A DNA stretch of 64,000 nucleotides from JANXPZ01 sp033853925 (GTDB lineage: Bacteria; Eisenbacteria; RBG-16-71-46): the NCBI GenBank assembly GCA_033853925.1, contig JAWOLC010000076.1:15325-79324 (forward strand), read 5' to 3'. The position numbers and the translations under genes are program-made. The notes under the pieces are model-generated. The model was not told the DNA's origin, searched no databases, and was given only the letters and a program-made list of their open reading frames with translations. Below are positions 10,365 through 18,272 of this stretch, piece after piece (the first letter of the stretch is position 1; each line of letters starts with the position of its first letter).

Positions 10365-11498
10365 CTAGCGGGGTTCCCCGCGTCCCGCCGCCGGCCTGCG
10401 GACCGGGGCTCGGACCGCGAGGAGCAGGCAGGCGTCGCCCACGGTGGGGGGCGTCGCGCGCTGCACGCGGGCGGCGTCGCGCGTGGGGTGCTCGCTGCCC
10501 AGGCGGGAGAGACACGCCGCCGCGAGCGGTCCGCCATCCGGGGGCAGGGGCGGCAGCCGCGTGCCCAGGCGATCCAGGCGCTCGAGGTCCCGGAGCATCT
10601 CCGCCCAGGTCGGAGCCTGGGCCAGAGGCGTGTGCGTGCGCGCGGGCAGGAGGCCGTGCTGGATCAGGACGTCGCGCAGCGACTCCGGATCGCGAGGGAG
10701 GTCGAGCAGGGGAAGACGGGCCGCCGCGGCCAACATCTGCTGCCAGCGCTCCCGCGACAGCGGGTCGTCGGCGTCCGCGCCCGATTCGAGAAGGCCGCCG
10801 CGCTCGGCCCACTCGAGGTAGGGTCCTGCCAGGGTCGAATCCGCCGGGCCATCCGGCAGGCGGCGCGGGAGGAACGCGAGAGGGTCCACGGCTCGGGTCC
10901 GCTCCCAGCGCACCTCGGAGTCGTCCGCGAGACGAATCTCGAAGTGCAGATGATCGGTCGAGGCGTTGCCGCTGCGGCCCACCCGCGCCAGCTCCTGCCC
11001 GGTCCACACGCACTCGCCCTCGCGGACGCGGATGGTGCCCGCGAGCACGTGCGAGTAGACACTGTAGGCGAGCCCGCCCCGCCGGAGGCGATGGGCGAGC
11101 ACCACGTGACAGCCGAAGCCGCGCTCCGCGGCCCCTTCACGCACGGCGATGACCAGGCCGGGCGCAGAGGCCCGCACGAGATCCCCGGCGCGACCATCGC
11201 CGAGATCCACGCCGCGATGCCGCTCCACGGAGTCCGCGACGTCGTGGAAGCCGCGCAGGACCTGCCACGGCGGCTCATCCGGCGAGGACGGGCAGCCCGG
11301 CTCGCTCTCGGCGCCCACCGGCCAGACCCAGGCCGTGGTCCAGGGCCAGCGTGCCGCCACGTTCTCGTCCGCCGGAAGCAGCCCGCCGATCCGCCGCGCC
11401 TCGGCGGCAGCCGCGCCGGCCGGGCTGATCAGCAGCACGGCCGAGACCAGGCCGGCCGCGAAGCGGCAGGCGCGGCGAAGCGGGCGCGAATGCGTCAG
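10365..11498 (-). CDS. Secreted M23-family (LytM-like) peptidoglycan endopeptidase
   Basis: About 377 residues. The N-terminus SRPLRRACRFAAGLVSAVLL, ending near AGAAAAEA, looks like a signal peptide. The LytM zinc motifs are visible as H-x-x-x-D in RHRGVDLGDG and H-x-H in DHLHFEIRL, with the usual glycine-rich barrel between them. The C-terminal ~170 residues are proline- and leucine-rich with no recognised domain. There is no in-frame ATG, GTG or TTG ahead of the signal peptide; the best start is a CTG at 11498 overlapping the protease stop (CTGA). The enzyme probably cuts peptide crosslinks in the periplasmic peptidoglycan. Confidence 0.75.
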   Translation of the reverse strand: MTHSRPLRRACRFAAGLVSAVLLISPAGAAAAEARRIGGLLPADENVAARWPWTTAWVWPVGAESEPGCPSSPDEPPWQVLRGFHDVADSVERHRGVDLGDGRAGDLVRASAPGLVIAVREGAAERGFGCHVVLAHRLRRGGLAYSVYSHVLAGTIRVREGECVWTGQELARVGRSGNASTDHLHFEIRLADDSEVRWERTRAVDPLAFLPRRLPDGPADSTLAGPYLEWAERGGLLESGADADDPLSRERWQQMLAAAARLPLLDLPRDPESLRDVLIQHGLLPARTHTPLAQAPTWAEMLRDLERLDRLGTRLPPLPPDGGPLAAACLSRLGSEHPTRDAARVQRATPPTVGDACLLLAVRAPVRRPAAGRGEPR

Positions 11499-14434
11499 TG
11501 GAGCACCACGAGACGCTGGGCCGGGGGCGTCTCGCCCGCCGCCCTCACGCGCAGCAAGTAGACCCCCGTGGGCCAGCGCGCCGTGAGGTCCGACCCCAGA
11601 CGCGCTCGCAACGAGGATCCGTCCTCGGCCAGAGGCACTCTCGCCACCCGCCGTCCGGCCAGGTCGAACACTTCCAGCGCCGCCGCCGGCCCGGCACCGC
11701 GGCTCGCGGCGGAAGCGCTCGCGTCCTTCTCCGCGGCCAGTCGTCCGCCCGCGCCCGGCACGCGAATCTCCACGGACTGGCCGGCACGCACCGGGTTGGG
11801 GCGCACGAGCACCCCGGGCCGGACCGAGGGAGGCGACGGGCTCGCGACCGCGGCCACCGGCGGGGCGTCGCTGAGCCGGCAGCGCTCCATCAGGTGGGGC
11901 GTGCCCTGGGCGTATCCGAGGTAGAGGACGGTCACGTTGCCGGGCGAGGTGGCCACGAGCCGCGGCTGGTAGCTGCTCCCATCGGCCGCCGTGGTGAGGT
12001 CGGTGCTCGCGGCGTCCCAGCCGAGCGTGGTGCGGTAGCGGCCGTAGCCGATCTGGGTGACGCCCGCCACGACCTGCTCGAAGGTCGTGTGCAGGCCGCC
12101 GCTCTGGTCGCAGGTGAGCCGTGCATTCGCGAGCGTGCCGGGGCTGGTCTCGAGGGTGGTGTCCTCCGGGGCGTAGAGGCCGGTGGCCGTCACACGCCGG
12201 TAGTGAAGCTCGCTCTCGCTCGTGCCGCGCTCGATCCACAGGGAATGGAGATCCCCCACGTCGTCGTAGCTCACCGAGGCCCAGCTCTGCGGGAGCGAGC
12301 TGGGACGCGTGAGCAGGTCCGGGTGCGTGATCGTCCCGTCGTCCTCGGAGCGCACGTACCAGAGGCGCGGCGGCCAGACCGCGTTGTCGGTCCAGGAGAT
12401 CACCGCTCCGCCCGATGGCCTCGTGGTGACGCACGGGTTCGCGGGCGCCGCGTCCGGCAGGGACAGCGAGATCGGCTGTCCGAACGGGGTGAGGTAGGGG
12501 AAGCGCAGATACTCGACGCTCGTCTGCGTCGAACCCGTCGCGATCCAGGCCAGGTGAACCTCTCCCCGGCCATCGGCCGAGAGCGCCGGCGAGCGGGACT
12601 GCCCCGGTGGAGTGGGCAGCGCCGCGGGAGCCGTCCAGACCCCGTTCACCAGCGCCCGATAGTAGATGCGGGCTTGGCCGCCGCGCGTGTCGCTCCACGC
12701 CAGCCCCAGGCCGTCGTTGCCGATCGAGGTGAGCGCCGGCTCGAAGGCGTCGCCCGGGGAGGCCGAGATGTCCTCGCCGCTCCCCCAGGCTCCGTCCTGC
12801 TTGGAGCGCAGCACGATCTGCAGGTGGCCGGCTCGCACCTCGCTGGCCACGGAATACACGGTTCCGTCCCGCGCCTGGGCGACGGTGGTGGCCGCGGTCG
12901 GCTGGCCCGCCGGCGCGTACTCGCCCACGGTCCGGTCCGCAGCGGCCTGCCAGCCCGGCGCCCGGACCTGCGCATAGAACTGCACCCCGCCGGTGACGGG
13001 CTCGATCTCGAACAGCCCCACGCTCGTGGGCGCCCCCTGGAACGTCAGGGTGTTGGGCAGCAACGGGCTGTCGAAGAGATTGGTCCGCCCCGAGGACCCG
13101 GGGAACGCGTCACCCGCGTCTCCGCGGTTGTAGCCCCGCAGCAGCTCCGTTCCGCCGTCGGCTTCGACGACCGTCAGGCCGGGCGTCGGCCCGGAGTTGA
13201 CGGTGTTCGATTGGATCCCCTGGCCGATCACGGCTTCGTCCACGTGGTAGACGATCAGCCCCTCCGCGGGAAGGTTGCGATCGAAGTCCGTCCGGGTGCG
13301 AGTCTCGACGAGGAAGTGCTCGGGGTAGGACTGTCCCTGGAAGGAAAGCTCGAGCACGCTCTGCGACTGGCTCAGCGGCGGCAGGACCAACGTCGTGTCG
13401 CGCGCCGGCTGCAGCGGCTGCGCCCAGCCCAGGAAGAGGCACGGCCACGCCCCCAGGTGCGTCGGGTACTCCGGCGAGTGGCCATTGCCCCCGTAGACGC
13501 CGCTGCCCATCAGGGACCAGTTGCCGGGTCCGACGTTGAACGGGCCCCCCGTGCTCCGTGTGTCGTAGAGGTCGGGCAGGCCCAGAGCGTGCCCGAACTC
13601 GTGGCAATAGACGCCGATCTCGGCTTGGTGGCCGAACAGGAAGTTGGACAGCTCCGGCAGGCAGGAGAAGCGATCCACCAGGATGTGCTGGGTCTCCGAG
13701 CCGGGGACCAGGTCGTGCGTCTCGAAGACGTTGCTGTTGGACCAGAACCCCGCCAGGCGCGAGGTGATGGACCAGAGGTCGTTGCTGAAGCGGTCGGCGG
13801 ATCCCTCGCCGCCGATTCCCGAGTGCACGACCCACAGCATGTCCACGAAACCGTCGTGGTCGAGATCGAAATCGGTCCAGTTCACCTGCGCGTCGCAGGC
13901 CAGCAGGGCGTCGCGCACGAGGCCCGCGGTGTTGTTGGGCGTCGCCGTCCGCGACAGGCCCCAGGCGTTGAAGCCGTAGTAGTACTTGTCGTGCGGCAGG
14001 TGGACGGTGGCGACCACCTGGCCCTGGACGGTGAGCCGGCCTCCAGACACCCAGCGGTAGTAGTCGCGCACGGAGCCCGTCGGCGTGGACCCGGAGGCGT
14101 CGAAGAGGGAGAGGTCGAAGTCCGCGGCGGAGTAGGCCAGCGGCTGATCCGTGTACGAGACCAGGATGACGGGGATGCGCCAGACGGCCTGGACGCTGTT
14201 GACCGCCAGCCCGGTCGGCTGGGCCTTCGGCACGAAGAGTCCGCCGGCCGAGGCAGCGGAAACCTCGGCTGGCAACGCTCCGCGGAGGGGCGGCATCATC
14301 GCCTGGGCCGGGGCGGTCAGGAAGAGGGCCCCCGCGGCGCACAGAAGCGCCGCGAAGAGTGGGAGGCGAGACACGGGTGCCTGCATGGGCCGGTCGAGCT
14401 CCGGTTGGTGGTTGGCCCCGGTCACATCCATCAT
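11495..14434 (-). CDS. Secreted M6-type (immune inhibitor A-like) zinc metalloprotease with FlgD/type IX-like C-terminal domain
   Basis: About 979 residues. A signal-peptide-like segment (LPLFAALLCAAGALFLTAPAQA) precedes a catalytic domain with the zinc motif CHEFGHALGLPDLYD (HEFGH at 278-282), typical of M6 proteases. A region of about 350 residues with repeated WSD/SWTDN-like beta blades follows, possibly a sialidase or BNR-like propeller. The end (VEIRVPGAG, VFDLAGRRVARV, PTGVYLLRVRAAGE) is an FlgD-Ig/type IX sorting-like domain. The start is chosen at 14434, where GGGGGAG sits 9 bases upstream; ATG 14386 would give a shorter, cleaner signal peptide. Extracellular protein degradation is the likely role. 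Confidence 0.82.
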   Translation of the reverse strand: MMDVTGANHQPELDRPMQAPVSRLPLFAALLCAAGALFLTAPAQAMMPPLRGALPAEVSAASAGGLFVPKAQPTGLAVNSVQAVWRIPVILVSYTDQPLAYSAADFDLSLFDASGSTPTGSVRDYYRWVSGGRLTVQGQVVATVHLPHDKYYYGFNAWGLSRTATPNNTAGLVRDALLACDAQVNWTDFDLDHDGFVDMLWVVHSGIGGEGSADRFSNDLWSITSRLAGFWSNSNVFETHDLVPGSETQHILVDRFSCLPELSNFLFGHQAEIGVYCHEFGHALGLPDLYDTRSTGGPFNVGPGNWSLMGSGVYGGNGHSPEYPTHLGAWPCLFLGWAQPLQPARDTTLVLPPLSQSQSVLELSFQGQSYPEHFLVETRTRTDFDRNLPAEGLIVYHVDEAVIGQGIQSNTVNSGPTPGLTVVEADGGTELLRGYNRGDAGDAFPGSSGRTNLFDSPLLPNTLTFQGAPTSVGLFEIEPVTGGVQFYAQVRAPGWQAAADRTVGEYAPAGQPTAATTVAQARDGTVYSVASEVRAGHLQIVLRSKQDGAWGSGEDISASPGDAFEPALTSIGNDGLGLAWSDTRGGQARIYYRALVNGVWTAPAALPTPPGQSRSPALSADGRGEVHLAWIATGSTQTSVEYLRFPYLTPFGQPISLSLPDAAPANPCVTTRPSGGAVISWTDNAVWPPRLWYVRSEDDGTITHPDLLTRPSSLPQSWASVSYDDVGDLHSLWIERGTSESELHYRRVTATGLYAPEDTTLETSPGTLANARLTCDQSGGLHTTFEQVVAGVTQIGYGRYRTTLGWDAASTDLTTAADGSSYQPRLVATSPGNVTVLYLGYAQGTPHLMERCRLSDAPPVAAVASPSPPSVRPGVLVRPNPVRAGQSVEIRVPGAGGRLAAEKDASASAASRGAGPAAALEVFDLAGRRVARVPLAEDGSSLRARLGSDLTARWPTGVYLLRVRAAGETPPAQRLVVLH

Positions 14435-14871
14435 ATAACCAGGCTCCCCCCGGTGCAGGTCAAGAAGATAGTCCGGCCGCAGCGCGTGGCGGCCTCGAGG
14501 ACCGTATGCTAGCGTCCGGGGACCGGTTGCGGCCTCGGTCCTCGGCTGGGGCACTCGCGCTGGAGGGCGGGACGCGGCCGGATGGGATAGGGGCGGGCCG
14601 GGCGATCTCTCGCTCCAGCGGGTGAGCGCCTTCCGTGTGCGGGGGAGACCGCCCAGGGTGAGCTTGCGGCAAGGGATGGGAGGGCAGCCACGGTGGCTCT
14701 TTCTCCATGGGTCGAGGAGCGGTGTGTCCGCACCAGCGGGGGCGAGTCCAGCGGCGCGCCCGGCGGAAGCGTCGTGCCGGCCCGCCGGGGGGCTGGCGGG
14801 GGTGGCTCCTCGTGGGCAGGCGACGGCCGATCCCGCCGGCCAGGCCCGTCGTGTGGGGGGCTCGCCCTCCG
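14435..14871. other. Divergent intergenic region between the M6 protease and the NlpC/P60 gene
   Basis: About 437 GC-rich bases without a gene I can support. On the minus strand TTGACC (14463-14458) and an AT-rich TTATAT/TATGAT patch (14438-14430) could be a protease promoter, but the spacing is poor (19 to 22). On the plus strand TGCTAGCGT (14507-14515) resembles the -10 elements proposed elsewhere in this window, without a matching -35. Confidence 0.5.
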
Positions 14872-15720
14872 ATGAAGGCCACCCTCACGCACGCCGTCGT
14901 CTCGATCGCGGCGCTGGACGTGAGGCGCCGCCCTGACCATGCAGCCGAGCTGACGAGCCAACTCCTGCTCGGCGAGGTCGTGAGGCTCCTGGGGGGCACC
15001 CGCGGGGGCCAGTGGTGGCGAGTCCAGAATCTGGCGGACGGCTATCGGGGCTGGGTGCGCGGTTGGGGACTGGTGCCCACGACTCGATCTCGAGCGGAGT
15101 CCTGGAGGCGAAGGGCGCGCGCCAGGGTGGCGAGGCCGGTGGTCGATCTGACCGTGGGCCGCGGCCGCGGCGGAGTCGTGAGCCCCCTCTTCTTGAACAG
15201 CGCGGTCATCGCGGCGCCTCGTCAGGGCCGGCATCGGCGGGTCGAGCTTCCAGACGGGCGCCGGGGATGGCTGGCGGCCTCGGCCATCGGCGGCGACAAG
15301 CCGAGCCTGACCCTGGTCCAGCGGATTCGCAGCCTGATGGGCGTGCCGTACCACTGGGGCGGGCGGACACCGGTCGGGTTCGACTGCTCCGCCTTCACGC
15401 AGCAGGTGCTCTGGGAGCAAGGGCTGGCCTTGCCGCGTGATTGTCACCACCAGTTTCGGGCCTCGAGCCCGCTTGCCGAGGGGAATCCCCCCGGGACAGG
15501 CGACCTCGTCTTCTTTGCCGCCGCGGGGGCGCCTCCCAGCCACGTCGGCATCGGGCTCGGCGGAGGCTACTTCGCCCACTGCCGAGGCCGGGTGATGATC
15601 AGCTCGCTCGATCCTGGCAATCCGCTGTGCGACAAGGAGTTGGTTCCGCAGTTCGTAGGCTGGAGGCGACTGCCGAGCCGCCACGCCCGGCGGGGTTGGC
15701 GGGACCCGGGAGAGGGATAA
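14872..15720 (+). CDS. NlpC/P60 peptidoglycan peptidase with SH3-like domains
   Basis: The 282-residue protein has two SH3b-like segments (about 10-70 and 90-140, the latter with LPDGRRGWLAASAI). A C-terminal NlpC/P60 domain follows, with catalytic Cys172 in GFDCSAFTQ, His224 in PPSHVGI and a likely third residue, His236. The layout is that of YkfC-type gamma-D-glutamyl-L-diamino acid endopeptidases, which act on recycled or crosslinked peptidoglycan peptides. No signal peptide is visible, so it may act on muropeptides in the cytoplasm. The frame is open upstream, but MKATLTH at 14872 is the first start with a plausible ribosome site (GGGGGG about 11 bases before). Confidence 0.82.
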   Translation: MKATLTHAVVSIAALDVRRRPDHAAELTSQLLLGEVVRLLGGTRGGQWWRVQNLADGYRGWVRGWGLVPTTRSRAESWRRRARARVARPVVDLTVGRGRGGVVSPLFLNSAVIAAPRQGRHRRVELPDGRRGWLAASAIGGDKPSLTLVQRIRSLMGVPYHWGGRTPVGFDCSAFTQQVLWEQGLALPRDCHHQFRASSPLAEGNPPGTGDLVFFAAAGAPPSHVGIGLGGGYFAHCRGRVMISSLDPGNPLCDKELVPQFVGWRRLPSRHARRGWRDPGEG

Positions 15721-15725
15721 TCGGC

Positions 15726-15755
15726 TTGACAGCCTTTTGGCGCTTTCCCTAATCT
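15726..15755 (+). promoter_or_regulatory. Sigma-70-like promoter for the outer-membrane protein gene at 15993
   Basis: TTGACA (15726-15731), an 18-base spacer and TAATCT (15750-15755) lie just after the NlpC/P60 stop. Transcription would begin near 15762, leaving a leader of about 230 bases. The leader also holds AAAGGAGGT near 15879-15887 that has no start codon at a useful distance. Confidence 0.6.
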
Positions 15756-15992
15756 GCCGGATCGGGCGTGTGCCGGGGACCTGAGCTTCAGTCCGGTCCT
15801 GGCTTTCTTCTTCGTGTGCTCCATCCGCATGGAGGCGGTGGAGCCATTGCCTTGCCTGAACTCAAGAGAGACGAACTCTGAAAGGAGGTGGGGCTTCGAA
15901 CCAAACCGCGTTGCAGTGCCCCGGTCGTGCAGCTGGCGGTCGGTCTGTTTCGTGGGTTTCGTGGCTCTTCAGGAAGCAAGGAGGCTGAACCT

Positions 15993-17285
15993 ATGAGTTC
16001 TCGCGTCGTGAAGTGGCTGCTCCTGGCCTCGCTCTTCCTCCTCGTGTTCCCCGTCGTGGCGAGTGCCTCGACGGCGCGCGTCGAGGGCATGGCGATCCAG
16101 GGCGACTACATCAAGGACTACACGAACATCTACACCTACCTGTCGAACATCTGCTGCGTGGGCAACCTGGTCTACGGCGAGCTGGGCAACACGGCGTTCA
16201 GCAGCTCGGCTCCGGCCGCCTTCGGGGATCGGGCCGTGGGCGTCGTCCTCGGCAACCTCTGGGACGGCCGGATCGGCACCTGGGCCCTCCACATGCGGGA
16301 GGAGACGGCTCAACTGGGTCAGGGCGACGATTCGAGCACGCCTGGGGCGGGCTTCGGGGGCATGGATCCGAACGTGAACCTGAACCAGTCCTTCGACCTG
16401 ATGTGGGGCAAGAAGTTCGGCACCACGAGCCTGGGCCTGGACCTCAGCCGCGCGTACGGCCGGCTCGAGCGCTCCCCTCTGGACCTCAAGTCCGACGTGC
16501 TCCTCATCACGGGCTTCGACGACATCACGACGTTCCTCAGCGACGACCCGAACTTCTTCCGGAACGTCATCGGCTTCGGCGGCGGTCTGGGCTTCGAGCT
16601 GAGCCCGAAGACGACGGTGGAGGCCTCGTTCCTCTACCAGAGCCGGACCTTCGAGTGGACGGACGCGACTACCGGCGCCAGCTACAAGAACGACGGCCCC
16701 ACGACCTACCAGATTGCGGCGCGCTTCTTCTGGCAGTGGCAGCCCAACGTGATGGTCGTGCCCGTGTTCAAGTACTACTCGTTCGACCTGTCCACGAAGG
16801 GTGACACCACCTTCAACGTGGCCACCACGGGCAACCCGGTCAACGACCAGTCCCTCAAGGGCTGGCAGGCGGGCCTCGCCGGCAACTGGACCCTCGGCTC
16901 GAACGACCTGTTCGTGCTCGGCTTCACGTTCGCCAACAACAAGGCCGAGAGCACTCCGCGCGGCGAGCTCACCTCGAGCATCACGGAGTCCATCACGCCG
17001 CAGTTCTTCGCCGCCCTCGAGACGCACGTGAACTCCTGGCTGACGCTCCGCATGGGCGCCAACAAGGGAGTCTTCTACTCGCAGAAGCTGGTGACGGCGG
17101 GCACCGAGGTCCAGAAGGCCTCCGGCTCTCCCTTCCAGATGTCGCTGGGCGCCGGGCTCAAGCTGAGCACCCTGCAGGTGGATGCGACGCTGAGCCAGCA
17201 GTTCCCGCACAACATGCCCTACTTCATCAGCGGCGAGAGCACCGCGAACATGTTCCCGAAGGTCTCCGCGACCTACGCCTTCTGA
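15993..17285 (+). CDS. Predicted outer-membrane beta-barrel protein of unknown function
   Basis: The 430-residue protein has a signal peptide (KWLLLASLFLLVFPVVASAS). The rest is rich in alternating hydrophobic strands and ends SATYAF, with the C-terminal aromatic typical of proteins inserted by BamA. Many strands can be seen (for example TTVEASFLYQS, YQIAARFFWQWQP, NDLFVLGFTFANN), so a 14-18-strand porin-like barrel is plausible. AAGGAGG sits 8 bases before the ATG at 15993, which excludes a longer in-frame start. It stands alone, with a promoter candidate upstream and a strong hairpin after it. I do not recognise a named family. Confidence 0.72.
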   Translation: MSSRVVKWLLLASLFLLVFPVVASASTARVEGMAIQGDYIKDYTNIYTYLSNICCVGNLVYGELGNTAFSSSAPAAFGDRAVGVVLGNLWDGRIGTWALHMREETAQLGQGDDSSTPGAGFGGMDPNVNLNQSFDLMWGKKFGTTSLGLDLSRAYGRLERSPLDLKSDVLLITGFDDITTFLSDDPNFFRNVIGFGGGLGFELSPKTTVEASFLYQSRTFEWTDATTGASYKNDGPTTYQIAARFFWQWQPNVMVVPVFKYYSFDLSTKGDTTFNVATTGNPVNDQSLKGWQAGLAGNWTLGSNDLFVLGFTFANNKAESTPRGELTSSITESITPQFFAALETHVNSWLTLRMGANKGVFYSQKLVTAGTEVQKASGSPFQMSLGAGLKLSTLQVDATLSQQFPHNMPYFISGESTANMFPKVSATYAF

Positions 17286-17314
17286 GGCGCTGGCCGCAGG
17301 CAGCGAGCTTCACT

Positions 17315-17349
17315 CGCGAGGGGGACGCCCGCAGAGGCGTCCCCCCGCG
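17315..17349 (+). terminator. Strong hairpin terminator after the outer-membrane protein gene
   Basis: GGGGGACGCC (17320-17329) pairs perfectly with GGCGTCCCCC (17336-17345) around a 6-base loop. The stem extends by CGCG on each side past one bulged A (17319). It lies 30 bases past the stop codon. No T-tract follows. Confidence 0.65.
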
Positions 17350-18038
17350 TCTTGCTCCGCCCCGTCTCGGAATGGATCCCCTCGTTCCCGAGCGGAGAAG
17401 CGGCCAGCGCGCGAGGTTGCCCGGGGCGAGCGCCTCGCCAGGAAACCGCCCGGGCAGCCGCGTAGGATCGTCGCGGCCCCCAGGGCGGCTCGAGGCGCTC
17501 GCGCTCCTCTCCTCCGAGGAAGGCTCTCCTCCTCGGATCACGAGAGCCCGCGCTGCTCCCCGGAGCGAGGGACCGCGGAGGGGCGCTCGCCGTCGAGGGC
17601 CATCGGGGTGCAGGACCCGTGAAGGGTCGCGGCCGCGCCGCGCGCCGCTGGACCCGGCGCCGAGGCGATGGGAGCCGCCGCCGCCGCGTTCGCCTCGACG
17701 CGGGGACGTCGCCGGCCGCGGGGGCGTGGGCGTCGGCGTGGCGCTCGCGAGGCTCCGCTCGGGCAGGGCGGAGCGAGCCGGCTCGGCGCGCGTTCCGCGC
17801 TTGACGCGCGCCTGACGAGCGCCGCAAGCGCTTGCGCATTCGCGCGATCTCGGCCGACGCGCGCAAGGCGCGGCGCCGGTCCGAAGGGGTGCGCGCCCTC
17901 TGCTCTCGCCACGCTTGCCGCGGCCCTCGCGAGCTTCGGGGTCGCGATGTCAGCGAACTGTGAGCCCTCCGAGGAGGCGAGGCGGGTTCGAGCCGCTGTT
18001 TTCGGGCCTTCGGTGAGCCGACGTCACAACGTTTTGTA
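17350..18038. other. Long GC-rich non-coding stretch upstream of the TonB receptor operon
   Basis: About 690 bases with no open frame that has a ribosome site or recognisable protein. It contains an 8-bp inverted repeat (17513-17520 with 17530-17537) and a 14-bp perfect palindrome at 17823-17836 (listed separately). Base composition turns AT-rich only near 18025-18045, at the promoter candidate. Confidence 0.55.
17823..17836. promoter_or_regulatory. 14-bp perfect palindrome resembling a LacI-family operator
   Basis: CGCAAGCGCTTGCG is a perfect palindrome with a central CpG and the AAnCGnTT core used by many LacI-family repressors (for example MalR- and CcpA-like sites). It is 450 bases before the TonB receptor gene and about 200 before its promoter candidate. 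No LacI-type gene is in the window. Confidence 0.35.
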
Positions 18039-18067
18039 TTGACATACTCGGAGCGTGGCCATAGCGT
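18039..18067 (+). promoter_or_regulatory. Sigma-70-like promoter for the TonB receptor operon
   Basis: A perfect TTGACA (18039-18044) is followed by a 17-base spacer and TAGCGT (18062-18067). The box lies in a short AT-rich island (ACGTTTTGTATTGACATACT) within very GC-rich DNA. The leader to the start codon would be about 200 bases. The -10 is weak, so this rests mainly on the -35 and the composition. Confidence 0.5.
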
Positions 18068-18272
18068 CCAGGACGAGCCTCTCCCTTCGAATGGTTCTCG
18101 CCAGTCAGGACGGCGTACCCACGGAGAACCCCAAGATGGCTGTGGGAGACCAACAAGGCTTCAAGCGCAGCCCTGCGTCAGACCGCGCATCCCCCAGCGT
18201 CAACGTCGTGTGACCACGTCCGCCTCCGCACGGAGTGCCGGATTTACTGCGCTTAGGAAAGGAGAAACCGCT

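Noticed and set aside
18039..18272. N-terminal extension of the TonB receptor frame
   Set aside because: The extension is Arg/Pro-rich with no homology and begins on the promoter -35; the ATG at 18273 has a good ribosome site and starts a signal peptide.
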